Shown piece by piece: positions 1 through 11,603 of a DNA stretch of 64,000 nucleotides; positions within the stretch are counted from its first letter, which is position 1; every line of letters starts with the position of its first letter. Location of the stretch: NCBI RefSeq assembly GCF_009602425.1, contig NW_022261028.1, forward strand, positions 61,140 through 125,139, read 5' to 3'. A program made the translations under genes and the position numbers. The notes under the pieces were generated by a model that was given only the letters and a program-made list of their open reading frames with translations, did not search any database and was not told the DNA's origin. Source of the DNA: Actinia tenebrosa (taxonomy: Eukaryota > Cnidaria > Anthozoa > Actiniaria > Actiniidae).

Positions 1-997
1 AAAGACGTTTATGCACTAGCGTTCCAAAAGTGGAAGGTAGCGGTCAAGCGTGAGGGGGTCGAGCCACCTTAATGAAGTATTTTTGAACAATTTGCGCTAG
101 TTGTCTCTGTCCTCTGATATAAAAACGGTAGACAAGCAATGTCCACAACAGACAGGGACTGACAAGGTCAAAGTGGACTACACGCTTTGATTGTAACGAA
201 ATATCCTACTTATAAGCTGTCATGCTAACTGAAATTTCCTTCCGGTGATAAAAATGTCCACAAGAATCGAACAAATGGTGGCAAGGGTCAAAAAATCAAA
301 TTCGCTCTTCTTTTAAATTAGATAGCCATTATTAGATATGAATCCCTGCGTAGTTAGTTTTCGAAAATATTATTTTATTTTCGAGAAAACGGCCACAGAA
401 AGGGTTCGACAGAAGCCCAAGCAAGAGGCGCTCAAGAGGAGTGAAAATCATTTCTTCTTAATGAATCACCCATTTTCGTTCATTGGACTGGATTTAAAGC
501 TCATTGGGAAGGCACGAATTTCTGGCGAGGGAAAATAGGAAGCCCGTGTTTACATAGGCTAATTAGTTGCCTCAAAAGAAAAAGAAGATTTAACTATGGG
601 CAAGATCTCTGATTGAAATCATATTTTTGCTGCAAGTTGAGGAAGAATAGACCTTTTCAAACTTTAAAGATTGATTTGGGGAAATTAATTCTGACTGCAT
701 AGAAACCTGTTGAATACATGCGAAAATCACGCTTCCCGAATCAACGCAGGATTAAGGATTTTCGTAAAGATTGCCATGAAATTTACCCTGAAAACTAAGA
801 AATTATTGTTCGTGCCGTTGTTTGAAAGTTCAGTGTGGTTTGGTAAATTTAAGCTCCATTAGAACGGTTTTGAGATTGTCGGTACACCAGTATACAAACT
901 CGATCTTTGGTGATTGGGAGCCCAATCTGGAAAGTGCAACTAGTATCCACGAGTTCGCCAAAGGGCGGTTTGATTTTTTTTCTGTTTGTCTTTTCAG
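1..997. other. Left edge: no coding exon seen
   Basis: AT-rich sequence with only short ORFs that resemble nothing I know. I searched it for the SLC16 first-exon signature (DGGW-W) that should precede the exon at 998 and did not find it, so that exon probably lies to the left of the window. The stretch ends in a polypyrimidine tract and acceptor AG at 996-997. Confidence 0.5.
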
Positions 998-3280
998 CTT
1001 GGCTTGGTACGCTGGCTTTCACATTAATGTACTTTCTTGGTCCGATTATGACTGTGCTTTGCCAGCGTTTCGGGTGTCATTCCGTTGCGTTAGTAGGTTC
1101 ATGTCTTGCCAGCGTTAGCCTCTTAACATCCTCCTTCGTAACAGACTTCGGTCTTCTGTTTATTACCTATGGAATCTGCTGGGGAGTGGGTACGAGCATG
1201 TGTTTTTATAGCTCACTTGTCACTTTGAATAATCACTTCAAGAGACGCTTGTCCCTTGCTTACGGTTTAGCAATGGCGGGCGCAGGGTTTGGACTTCCAG
1301 TCATCTCTAAGCTTCAGAGTATGATAATATTGAAACACGGCTGGAGGTTTTCTTTACGAGTCTTTTCTAGCTCAGGCATTGTTTTATTCTTATGTGGATG
1401 CATTTTTGCTATTCCTACTTCAAGTTTACCTAAAGGGACCAAAGAACCATTGGGGAAAAAGGTGGTGAACGTTTTTACTAGTAGAAGATCCTGGTACAAA
1501 CGCTGTCTTATATTTACACGGAACGGGATAAAACTTTTTTTTGACTATGAATTGTTTACAAGAAGCAGGGCTTTATCTGTATGGACGTTGTCTTTGAGTT
1601 TGATCCTCTCGGGTTATTTCGTCCCTTTTGTATTTTTGGTAAGTCGAAAGTGACATTTACAGTCAAACCAGCTCATGCGTTCCTATCAAGGTTCAACGAT
1701 TCGTTTTATTATTGGAAGTTTGATTTCCATTTTGCTTTGAGGCTTGCAGTAATGAAACGAACGTCGCAAATTTTAATCTTTGCCTCGAAACATCAAAATG
1801 TTCATTTGTGAAAGGATTTTTTGAACAAAACTGCACACCAAACAAATAACTTTAAGATGGTAGCTACATTGATTGTTAAAATAATTTTAGCTTTGCACGA
1901 ATCTGTGAAGAACTAAATAAACTTTTAATCCGAGCCCATTATTCAAATTCGCAACGTTCGTTCCATTAATGCAAGCTTCAAAGCAGGGTGGAAATCAAAC
2001 TTCGAATAATAAAATGAATCTTCAAACCTTGATAGGAACGAACGAGTTGGTTTGACTGTAAGCATTTTATAGCTTTGCCATATATTGCACACATATGTAA
2101 CTGCACACCCAACTGAAACTTCAGATATCAATTCATGATCAAATATATCTTTCTTTTGCCTCTCTAAGGTACGCATGGCTAGTGACGTAGGAATACCCCA
2201 ACCTCAAAGCGCACTTCTGATTGGCTACATAGCTATCAGTCAAGCTATTTCTAAGATTATCTTTGGCCAGGTTGGTGACGTCGAGGCGACTTCCCGCATC
2301 ACCATTCTGCAGATATTTGCTCTCATTAGTGCAGTTAATACAACTCTGTGTCCACTGGCCTATAACTACGCATGTTTTTTGGTATTCGTGATTGTCTTTG
2401 GTATTTGTGATGGTTGCTTTGCAGTGATGTTTAGCATGGGAACACATCTGATCGTAGGTGATAAGGATATGCCTCGAGCATTCGGCAATGTGTGCTGTAT
2501 TGTGGCACTAGTACAAGCCGTAGGAACGCCTCTTGCAGGTATGCATGGGGTTGATATCTCAACTCTGGTCGAATAAACATCTTGTTACGCGAGGCTGTTT
2601 TTCTTGCGACTCGCGCGCTTTTGAAGGCTGTTAGATACCTCACACACAACACCAACTCGCGTTTTCGAATTATTTTCAAAATTGTTTGTATCCTTTTGCT
2701 GACTGATTAGTTGGTTTATAGACTAAAACGATTAGACCTCTCGTAAACCATTCGGTCTACTTGTCTAACTGTGAAGTAGTAGTATGGTGGCACGGGTGGC
2801 GAACGCTCCTTATGCGTCGTCTTTCACCGCTGTGATTCCAACGGGGTCGGTTCGCCACGTGAATTGAGTTTGTTTGATGTGTTGTTCTTTCCTATGCTAA
2901 GTCCGTAACTAAATCAACATACGAGTTGAGCGTTGTGTGCATAGAATATTGAATATTGTGGTAGTGTGTGTGAGTGAAAAGTGTGTTCAATTAGTGTGAA
3001 AGCGCTAGTACGACTAGACACTTAAATAAAGATTTTTTATTAAAAAGTCATTAACCGCGTTGCATATCGTATATTTGCAGGTTTGATTTATGATATCTTC
3101 GGGGAATACAGCATTGCATTCTTTATTTCTGGTGGTTTGTCTACCTTGGGAGTTAGCGTAATGTTTCTTGTTCCACTGTTACTTAATTCAAGACAGCAAC
3201 CGCAAAATATTGGTCCAATTAGAACCGAAATTTCTTGTTTGCAAGAACAGAGGACACCACTGGAAACATCACAAGTTTGA
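998..3280 (+). CDS. SLC16-family (monocarboxylate-transporter-like) transporter, 5' partial
   Basis: Seen: three exons in consistent phase, 998-1638, 2169-2538 and 3081-3280 (TGA), giving 402 residues. The first exon continues a split Ala codon. The family pattern is clear: AWLGTLAF at the start of TM2, the TM5 signature RRLSLAYGLAMAGAGFG, and GIPQPQSALLIGYIAIS after the central loop. The C-tail is only about 35 residues. Known: SLC16 proteins are 12-TM plasma-membrane carriers of monocarboxylates, aromatic amino acids or thyroid hormone; the substrate cannot be told here. The N-terminal exon (TM1) is missing from the window. The paralogue at 7601-11585 lies tail-to-tail with this gene and splits the region matching 998-1638 with one extra intron. 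Whether the gene is expressed cannot be judged. Confidence 0.82.
1657..2064. repeat. Foldback (MITE-like) element in SLC16 intron
   Basis: Imperfect inverted repeat with arms of about 115 bp (1660-1778 and 1946-2062). The ends read TTACAGTCAAACCAGCTC and GAGTTGGTTTGACTGTAA. It lies wholly inside the intron after exon 998-1638. No coding capacity. Confidence 0.6.
2785..3050 (+). repeat. Possible degenerate SINE
   Basis: GTGGCACGGGTGGCGAACGC (2787 onward) resembles a tRNA-type A box, and GATTCCAACGGGG about 45 bp later resembles a B box. The first box is similar in layout to the SINE heads at 22608 and 53735. It lies in the last SLC16 intron. Weak evidence. Confidence 0.3.
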
Positions 3281-3544
3281 TCTAAATTTGATCGACTATT
3301 TTTTACTATTTTTATATTGTATGATAAAATTTAATATATGTTTTTAGATAAAAACTAAATTGGCATGTGGCAAAGAAAACGTTACATGTATTATTCGATT
3401 TCTATGGGTGCCAGAGGTCTTATAAGTCCGTTGAAATGCCAGGCTGCAAAAACTGTACGTACTGTTGAAAATGGAGACATGCTACCAAAAAACTAAAAAG
3501 TTGCTCTTCGAAAATTTCTGATCGCTTCAGTCACTTCGACTGCT

Positions 3545-3796
3545 TATTTTCATAAACATCCGAACTCTCTAGCTGCGAGCTGCACGCTGAAATTTTGTTG
3601 TTGTTTGTTTTTTTGTTGTTTTTTTTTTGTTGTTGTTTTTTTTGTTGTTGTTGTTGTTGTTGTTTTTGTTTTTGGTGCCGTCAATCAAAAATATGAAAGG
3701 CACCGACTGATTAGTTTTGATTAACGGCAACCGGGAGCAAAAGCCAAATTTCAGCGTGCAGCCCACAGCTAGTGAGTTCGCATGTTTATGAAAATA
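3545..3796. repeat. Foldback element with (TTG)n-like core
   Basis: Arms of about 50 bp begin with TATTTTCATAAACATCCGAA and end with its near complement. The core holds a TTG/TTTTTG microsatellite (3594-3676). The right-hand part, with GGTGCCGTCAATCAAAAATA and the Phe-rich AAATTTCAGCGTGCAGC segment, recurs in altered form at 49620-49730 in a GIT intron, so this is a dispersed family. Confidence 0.65.
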
Positions 3797-4494
3797 GCAG
3801 TAATGACCTAGCAGTGAAGATTAAATGTGTGTAGGTTCAGCGTTGGTTTCAGGGGCGTAGCGAGGGAGAAATTTGCAGAGAAATTTGCAATGAGAAGAGC
3901 TCGTCAGTTTTTCCCTGGCGTGTTACCATTTCATCAATTTTTGCAGTGCGACATTTAGACTTTGAGTGAATCCTCTCGGACACCGTAGAATTCAATTAAC
4001 CTATCAATTTGCTCTAGACATTTTTGTTGTAAAATTGTGACATTTCCATCCCAAGTCTTTCTATCGCTATAGTCAGTCACACTATAATAAGCCTTTGAAA
4101 TCGGCAAACAAAATCAAAATGGCTGGCACAATAAGGCGCTGCATGGCGAACGTGAAACGTCAGTTGACAAGCAAGAAAGGCTTTAGAATTAGAATTAGTA
4201 AAGAGAATCTAAAAAAAGTCTCCAAGTTATAGATACTAGATAAAAAAACATTTGTCTTTACGAAAGATAAAATCAAATGCAGAGAAAACGATGCTAACGT
4301 GTTTATGTCTGCCGTTTGCGGGGGGGAAAAACGTGATACTTAATCTGCTTATAAAATAGAGCAAGTTTTCGCATTACTGAAAAGCTCGTTTCCCTAAGCA
4401 TGACGTGCCGTGTCGTGCTGTGACCGTGATATTTCATAGACTTAAAATTGACTGATTTTTTTCTCGTGCATTGCTATTGGTCTGACAGTGCCGT

Positions 4495-4650
4495 GACTCA
4501 AGAAGTGTGAGAAGGACTCGCCTACGGCTCATGCTTCTCATTACACTTCTTTCGTGCTTACGTCACTCCCTAAGTGCTTTATTACTGAACGGTGCACGGA
4601 AAAAGCTATTTTATTTGTTAATTAAATATTTTTCTTTCAAATCAGTGGTT
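4495..4650. repeat. Half copy of a dispersed foldback repeat
   Basis: ACTCAAGAAGTGTGAGAAG followed by a CGCCTACGGCTC segment and GGAAAAAGCTATTTTATTTG closely matches the right arm of the larger foldback element at 20620-21297, but without the SINE that interrupts that copy. It therefore serves as the empty-site version. Confidence 0.6.
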
Positions 4651-4984
4651 CTCCTTGAAAAACGGCGAACGCGCGTTAGAGTGCATACATACATCCATGC
4701 AAGGCGGAAGAAGGGGGCTCCTTTCGCCCTGATCCATGAAAACCTTTGTAAGAATTTGCACAAATTATTAAGTTCAGTAAACCTCAGTAGACCGCAGACT
4801 TACCAAACTTTATACTAATTTTTACAATTTCGTTAGTTACCTTTTTCACGGATATATGGTATGCACCCTACCAAATTAGACCATGAAAAGCGTCACTTAC
4901 GATCGTAGACTTCTTGCAGATCAGATAAGTCACGTGCCACCAAAGTATTTCCATGCTTAGTCGTTTTGCTTTGACATAAAAGCA

Positions 4985-7600
4985 TCAGGATTCTTTCCCA
5001 TCAATGCAACCGCTGACCAGTTCATCTTCTGGATAGCTATCTATATTCTCTTTAATAAGAGATACTAGCTGATTAGCTATCTCTTTATCCAGAAATTCAA
5101 ATTGAGATCCTTTGTAGTCGTCCTCTTTATTGGTGGCCGTAGAAAAGCATTCCTGAGATTCGTTACAGTTTGCCGCTGACCACGAGTAATTGCTGGCGGT
5201 TTCCTTATAACCTTCCTCTCCACAAACGTCTTTATTCTGATCTTTGTTTTCTAAGTTCGATATGGATTTTATTTTCTTTATGCTAGTTATTTCATCTAAT
5301 TCCTTCTCTGCTGGCAATTCTCTTGGTGCTATGTCATGTATTGCAAAATGAGTATCATCCTGATCCTGGTCGAAATGATCCCTTGTGTCAAACTGAGATG
5401 ACGAGTCTCCATCTGCTAAAGGTACTATTTTATTAACAGTAGGTCGTTGAAATTTTTGGCAGTCTTTCGTTTGAAAACTTTCATCCAAAGGAAAACGTTC
5501 TTGCATTTCAACAATAAATGGATTAGTGGAAGAACCAACATTAAAGTTTTCAAATTGAGCAACTTGATTAGTTGTTGGCGCGAGATTTCCCGTCACACTC
5601 CCTCTGTCTTTTAAGTCTTCATCAAGTTCTATTTCGAAAACGTGTACCATACTGTTACTGCTACCAGACAAAGAACATTCTAAGCCGTCTTCAATCGTTA
5701 AAGATTTTCTGCTAGATCTTTTCCTTTCAGGCCTCAAAGGTACGCTTATTGGATGGGATTTTTCAGGATGTCCTTGGGCAGGCAGCAAGTCGGTTTTATC
5801 GTTTTTAATACACGCAAGTACTTGAACTGGAGAAATAAATGGATTAGACGGCATGCTAGGCCTCTCGTTGTCCAAAAGACTGTTCGCCGGCATGCTGATG
5901 TTAGCATCCTCAAAAGTTTTCTGTACATTCTGTCCATGCTGATGTTGAGTAACCAAATTACTTCCAGCGTTCACAACGTCAGAACTCAGAAGTTGATTTT
6001 CTGGGTTTCCAGATATGACTTCTGATTGCAAAGCGGCATTTGACGAGGGACTGCTAGGCCAGTGACCGTTTTGTGCTGTCATCTCAAAAGGATTTGTCGA
6101 ACAAACGTTTGAGGTTTCATCTGTGATGATACTTGCTGTTGTTACTGGTTGTATCGACGTAAGTGCTTCACTTTCAGTTGTAGGCGTTCCTTGACTATCA
6201 AATGGATTAGGATTCATGCTGCGACTTGGCGCAAAAAGTGTCATATCATCTTTTAGGAGTCTCATCGTTGATTCTCCTTGTAACTGTTTGTTTGCAACGT
6301 CTTCTACCCTCTCACTTAATAGATGAAGACGTATTGAATCCTTATCTATGTTAGAGGCTGGTGTATAGAATTCCTGTGCACTTTCGATTTGATCAGCACC
6401 TGTTTCATCTGTGTACGATTCTACAAATACTGGTGATACCATATCTTCTCTGGGAACTAAAGAAGACACATTATTCGTCATGTCTTCTTCTTTATCGACT
6501 TTCGAAGAACGGAACGGTGATTGAACACTACCAGGGGCTTGATATGTATCATCTTTAGAATTCTCTAGATCAAAGAAACCTCTTGGCCTATCTTCCATTT
6601 CAAAACAGTTATTAACTGCATCTGATTCCAAACTATCCTGGCTTTGAACCTGTATTGTTGCTGCTTCCTGTATATCAAAGATTGACGGGCGGCGTCTTTC
6701 GAAGTCTGGAGGAGGCGGTATTTTAATTATGTCGTTTTCCTGGTTACTTTCCAATCCCTTTGTGCTTTCTTGGTAGTCAGTTACTTCAGGTCTACAAATG
6801 GGGCTTAACAATGGTTCTGGTGGTCTCTCGGGCAAGGGAGGGATATGTGAGGGTTGTTGACAAGTCCCTGTGGAGTTTGATGTGATCAGATCTTGAATTG
6901 GTGCGTCGATGGGGATCGGGCCTGTTGCACGCATACAAGAAGTCCCATCTGGCTGTAAGTCAAAAGCTGCGCTACAGATGGTATCCCCTGGCGTTCGTTG
7001 AGCACTCGGATTTTTTGATTGTTGTGATGAACAAGTTATATTTTGATAAACTGGTGTACCTTGATTCTCAAAAGGAGTTTGGGCCATGCTACGACTAGCT
7101 GCAAAGAGCGTCATTTCGTCTGTCGGAAATCTGGATATAAATTCTCCTTTCATCTGCTCGGCAGCCACTGCTTCCAATCTCCTACTTAATAAGTCAAAAT
7201 GTGTTGAGTTAACCACTTCGGTCGTGACTGGTGTGCTGAAATCTTGAGCTTCGCTAAAATTTGCACTCATAAGCTCCTCGGTATTTCCTTGGGCAAATAT
7301 TTCTCCTTGAACAGCAGCTGGATGAGGTCTTACGCTGATCTTATTTCTGTCGCCGGCATAGTTTGTTGACTGAATATTTTCAACTTCTCTTCCAATTTCG
7401 TTTACTTCTTCTAAAATGTTAACTAGAATGTTCTGATCATCTAGTTCCTGCAAATCTTCTTTGTCTTCTTCGAGATCCACAAGGGGACTGGGACTCTTTT
7501 CTTGATTCTTTCGTATAACGTTCGGTGGTGGAGGAAGCTTTATTAATACATCGTCTTCATAATTTTCTGCAACGTTTTGTCCAAATTCTGGCTCAAACCC
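4985..7600 (-). CDS. In-frame continuation of SLC16 tail beyond a TAA
   Basis: Seen: directly after the TAA at 7601-7603, on the minus strand and in the same frame, 871 codons stay open to a TGA at 4985-4987. There is no ATG in the first 70 or so codons (a GTG lies at 7480). The predicted chain is acidic, Ser/Thr/Pro-rich and low in hydrophobic residues, so probably disordered and cytosolic. It holds four NPF tripeptides (minus-strand codons near 6210, 6096, 5841 and 5520), which in other proteins bind EH domains of endocytic factors. A roughly 65-residue module occurs twice (about 7250-7057 and 6378-6184), each ending DEMTLFAASRSM-like and then QGTP. An open frame this long on AT-rich DNA argues for past or present selection as protein. 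It could be a read-through tail, a tail cut off by a recent nonsense allele, or an assembly error at the TAA. Confidence 0.6.
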   Translation of the reverse strand, partial: GFEPEFGQNVAENYEDDVLIKLPPPPNVIRKNQEKSPSPLVDLEEDKEDLQELDDQNILVNILEEVNEIGREVENIQSTNYAGDRNKISVRPHPAAVQGEIFAQGNTEELMSANFSEAQDFSTPVTTEVVNSTHFDLLSRRLEAVAAEQMKGEFISRFPTDEMTLFAASRSMAQTPFENQGTPVYQNITCSSQQSKNPSAQRTPGDTICSAAFDLQPDGTSCMRATGPIPIDAPIQDLITSNSTGTCQQPSHIPPLPERPPEPLLSPICRPEVTDYQESTKGLESNQENDIIKIPPPPDFERRRPSIFDIQEAATIQVQSQDSLESDAVNNCFEMEDRPRGFFDLENSKDDTYQAPGSVQSPFRSSKVDKEEDMTNNVSSLVPREDMVSPVFVESYTDETGADQIESAQEFYTPASNIDKDSIRLHLLSERVEDVANKQLQGESTMRLLKDDMTLFAPSRSMNPNPFDSQGTPTTESEALTSIQPVTTASIITDETSNVCSTNPFEMTAQNGHWPSSPSSNAALQSEVISGNPENQLLSSDVVNAGSNLVTQHQHGQNVQKTFEDANISMPANSLLDNERPSMPSNPFISPVQVLACIKNDKTDLLPAQGHPEKSHPISVPLRPERKRSSRKSLTIEDGLECSLSGSSNSMVHVFEIELDEDLKDRGSVTGNLAPTTNQVAQFENFNVGSSTNPFIVEMQERFPLDESFQTKDCQKFQRPTVNKIVPLADGDSSSQFDTRDHFDQDQDDTHFAIHDIAPRELPAEKELDEITSIKKIKSISNLENKDQNKDVCGEEGYKETASNYSWSAANCNESQECFSTATNKEDDYKGSQFEFLDKEIANQLVSLIKENIDSYPEDELVSGCIDGKES

Positions 7601-10600
7601 TTAATTTTTAACCGTTTCCGAAGACACGTCCGTGTCCTCAGGAACTATAGTATCACTGTCATCTAGATTAGCATCATCGATTTCCACCAGGGTTGCTGTC
7701 TCGACCATAGGATCGACATCTGTGGGGGTTTCAAGGTTAGTCGAAGGAGTTTCTGTAGTTGTAGAAAGATCGGTAAGTAGGCTTTCTTCATTGTAGAGTT
7801 CTTCATTCTGTAGATTAACTGGATCTGCTTCTATGCCTTCGGGAATGACGGGTAAAGAATGCTGCAATCCCTCAACGTTTGAGACACCAAGTCTCACTGG
7901 TACTTTATCTACTCCATTTGCACAAGGATCTTGTACTTGAAGTTGATTTGCACCAGATTGCAAGACTATTGTTTGCAGATCATTACTTTCTTTCGTTTGA
8001 TTGATATTCGTCCGATTGTCGAGTTCAAGAAAGGATATTTCACTTTCTTCTATATCCTTATTATTGGTTTGTGATTCTGACTGGTCATCGAGGTTTACTA
8101 ATGTCGCAGTACTTGCATTATCTTCTAAAGGCGTGATTTTATCGACGCAGCTTTGTTCCCCTGTGTCAACATCTTGTCCTGTGGTTTCGACTTCATTCTT
8201 AACGTCAGGAGTTCCAATGTTTTGAGGAAAACTTGTTGTTTCAACCAAAGCGGCTTCTGATTTCTCCCTAATAAACAGGTTGTCAAGGCTTAACTCCTTG
8301 GGAGTAGAAGTTGAAAATCCATCATCAATATTTTGCGCCCTTGTAACATCATTACGTTCATTCAGTTCATTCAGACGCGGTGATCCAGTTTCAGTTGCGG
8401 TCGAGAACCCACGGAGCCTTTGCAAAAGAATTTCAGATCGTCCTTCGCTGCGATCATCGGTCAGGGTAGCAAAAGAAGGAAAGTATGTTTGTCGACTAGC
8501 AGAAGATGCTGCTCTGCTTTTGGTGCCGTAGCTTAAATTATAGAGAGGGTTAAACGTTATCTGGCTTGGTCTGTCAAGATTGGCCATAGAGTATCGTTCG
8601 GACATGAACATCCCACTCAATGCATCAACGGTATGTGAATGGATACTGGGGCACGCAAACAAGTTGCTAGTGAACATATCTTCTGCATCAATCTCAAGCT
8701 CCGTGGGAAATTGCAATTCTGTTTTTATCAACTCTGGTTTCAATCTATATACCACATACATCATTGATGCTCCAAAAATCATCAAAGAGGAAGCTACAAA
8801 AAAGGCGGCGTCGTAGGAGTTAAATGCATCGTATAACTGTCCTGTTGAAATTTTACAAAAAAAAAACATTTTCAGGTGAGGCATCCTCCCAATGTTCTAT
8901 GATTTCGCATAAGGGTTGAAATCAGTTAAAAATTCTGATCAATTCCCTACTAGCATCAATCATATTATATATATCATATGGCTTGCAAGGGAAAGAATTC
9001 TTGCATCTTGATGTTGAAAAGTCTAGTCGAGTTTATTTTCTTCGTAGCAAATGTTATGCTAATTTCATGGCACCGTGGTCCTGTGAAAAAAAAGGTTACT
9101 GGTCGTTTATCTGACTGAACATTACTTACCAAATATAGGAGGGCCCAACATCATTGGTGTAGCAACGACTCCGTAGAAGCCCCCTATAGCAGTAGCCATT
9201 AAGTCTTTACCAACAATGTCACAGATTAGAATAGGTAGCACGACAACAAAGAATCCATCAAAGAATCCAATGCAGAGAGCGTAGGCTAAAAGGCCGTTGT
9301 AGCCTTTGGCTGCTGTAACTGCCAAGTTGCAAATTGCAAAACCGAGGATTGATAACTCCATGATGATCAACCGTTTAATTATTTTCATGTCAGCTAGGCG
9401 TCCACAGCAAAGTTTAGCAATTATATTTGAAATTGACATGTATCCAACTAACAGAGCACCTTGTGACGAGGGAACTCCAAGGGTTTCACCATAACGAACC
9501 TGAAGATAATAGAACAGGCAGAGAAAACTGCAAATTAAACAGGGGCGGATCCAGGGGTGGTGAGGTGGTGACCAGTCACCCCCCCCCCCCAACTCCTTGC
9601 ACAAATTATTTACTGATGACTCTCCCTTTTGAAGCCCCACAGCCCCTCCCCTTAATAAAAAAACGTACCTTTCTTAATACACTGAAAACATGTTATCTGG
9701 AAAAGCTTTTACAGTTTACTTGAAGCTTTCAAATTTCATTCCCGTCAATTTGAGACGAAGTATTTACATAATTTTCCCGCTTTTTATTGGTTTCCTGTGG
9801 TAATGGCGCGAGGTATCCTATAACCGTCACCCCCTCTTAAAAATCCTGGATCTGCCCCCGTTAACATAAAGAAAAAGCGACATATAATAAAACAGCCCAC
9901 TCACCAGAAGCACATAAGGAACAACGTATCCAAACAGCACAAGTGAAATGCCCAATACATAGACAACAAATGCCTTCTGTTTCCAAGGACGAACATCTAG
10001 TATACGTGAAAGCTTGGCTGTAAATTTCACCTGAGAATTAAAAAGCAAATATTATTTGAAGGCATTGGTAGGAAAGTTTTATTCCTAGCTTTGGGGGCTA
10101 GACTATACATTTTGATATAACACATCTATTTAAAAAAACGTCGGTCGGAGATCTGAGACTAAACGTAATATTTGTGCTTTCTGGCTAAGGGAAAGTCATT
10201 TAATATGCCGAGAATAGGGGGGATAAAAATGTTGGGGATCGAAGGGGGTACCGAAGAGGGCTTTGGGACTTGAAAGGTGGTCTTTTTTTATAGATATATG
10301 AATAGCTAAAGAACTGATTAAAATGATTGAATATATGATAGAAGAAAAAAATCATTAAAATGATTGAATACTAATACAGGTGCTAATTAGCCCCTACCTT
10401 CTTATAGTTTGTCCATTCACGGATAGCGTAAAAATCTGGAGGTGGCGGAAGATAGACACTCCCACAGACAAACATAAAAGTAACTATTCCACCGAGCATT
10501 CGTAGTCCCACTCTCCAGCCATAATCCTGAATGACTCGATTCAGAACAACATTAATTACGATGGTACCAATCCCTGCCCCGGACATGGAAATGCCATTTG

Positions 10601-11585
10601 CTAGAGAGATTCGTTCCGAAAAGTAAAAGCGAAGGACAAGTATGCAGGGAAAGTAGGTGAAACTTGCGCCAATACCCCAGAGAATTCCAAATGTGAAGTA
10701 TAACATTGATATATTTGGTGAAAAAGAGGAAGCAAACAGTGCCAACATCGAAATTCCAGTTCCAAAGAACACCATCTTTCTGCATCCAAAATGTTCGCAC
10801 AATGTGGTTGTGATTGGTGCAATTAGAAATTGCATACCATAAGCCAGAGATCCAATCCAAGCTAAAGATTAAAAAAGAAGTGCTTTTAATTTCACGGGCC
10901 GGGAAAAAACTGAAAAAAGAATCGATATTTTTGTTCAACAGAACAGAAACTTATTCCATTAGGAAAATAATAACTAATAGTAAGGCAGGAAATTAATTAC
11001 TAAAGAGAGAAATTGCATGTTAAAATTTATACTGAAAACTATGAAGTTTGGGTCATCTCTTGCCTACCAACGAATTCATTTTCATACAAACCTTCAAATC
11101 TCTCCAAACTATGATAATTATTCTTTTATCGATGCTGAGACTAAGTAGCCTTAAATATATATAGCATTTTCATTCAACTTTAAACTAGATTATGCCTGGA
11201 AATGTTAAAACTACATGAAAAAGTCTTTTTTTATATGAAAGCAAGAACTTTGCTTCGTCCCGAAAAAATGAGGGTTCTGTCTTAGGAAATCTGTAGATGA
11301 AGATGCATAGTAAGGTTTCGTTTGCATCCAAAAATGAGCTAAAATACCTACAATTTAAACTGTTTAAAGCAACGTAGTATTCCAATGAAGATTTGTAATA
11401 CAAAATTTCTTACCGGTTTCATATTCTCCAGACTTGAATTCATCCAGAAGTGCGATGAAAATAATGCCGTACGACTGAATTATCCCAAACACAACGAACT
11501 GAATAACAAAAGAAGCAGCACACACGATCCATGCCCATCCACCATCCACTTCGTGTCTAAAACAATTTCTTACATTCAAAGGCAT
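7601..11585 (-). CDS. SLC16-family transporter with long cytosolic tail
   Basis: Seen: five exons in consistent phase, 11585-11414, 10861-10398, 10030-9905, 9499-9130 and 8841-7601, giving 790 residues up to TAA. The start could also be ATG 11603, or an upstream exon could splice in at an acceptor after 11557. Family marks: DGGWAW at the start of TM1, YETAWIGSLAYGMQF at TM2, the TM5 signature SERISLANGISMSGAGIG, and VRYGETLGVPSSQGALL after the central loop. Known: these are 12-TM plasma-membrane solute carriers; the substrate is not predictable here. Odd: about 385 residues of acidic, low-complexity tail follow TM12, where relatives have 30-100, and the frame stays open past the stop. Intron 3 carries a MITE (9542-9859). 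Compared with the paralogue at 998-3280 there is an extra intron between 10030 and 10398. Confidence 0.88.
9542..9859. repeat. G/C-ended foldback MITE in SLC16 intron
   Basis: The ends GGGGCGGATCCAGG and CCTGGATCTGCCCC are inverted copies, with a C-run near the left end. Flanks TTAAACA and TTAACA may be an imperfect target-site duplication. The same end motif (GATCCAGG / CCTGGATC) marks a second copy at 56583-56873 in a GIT intron. Confidence 0.6.
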
Positions 11586-11603
11586 AGCGCTAAAACATTT
11601 CAA

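Larger units (their letters stand above)
3281..4984. other. Spacer between the two convergent SLC16 genes
   Basis: Holds the 3' ends of both transporter genes, a foldback repeat with a TTG microsatellite core (3545-3796), and a repeat half-copy at about 4495-4650. I see no gene. Confidence 0.5.

Noticed and set aside
907-997. First exon of the left SLC16 gene starting at ATG 907
   Set aside because: The peptide before 998 has no SLC16 TM1 features and contains the polypyrimidine tract and acceptor, so it is intron.
4507-4818. 103-codon plus-strand ORF
   Set aside because: Its first half is a dispersed repeat also found at 20690-20760, and the rest resembles nothing known.
4985-7480. Separate gene starting at GTG 7480
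   Set aside because: The frame is open back to the TAA at 7601 with the same composition and no start context, so it reads as the continuation of the transporter tail.
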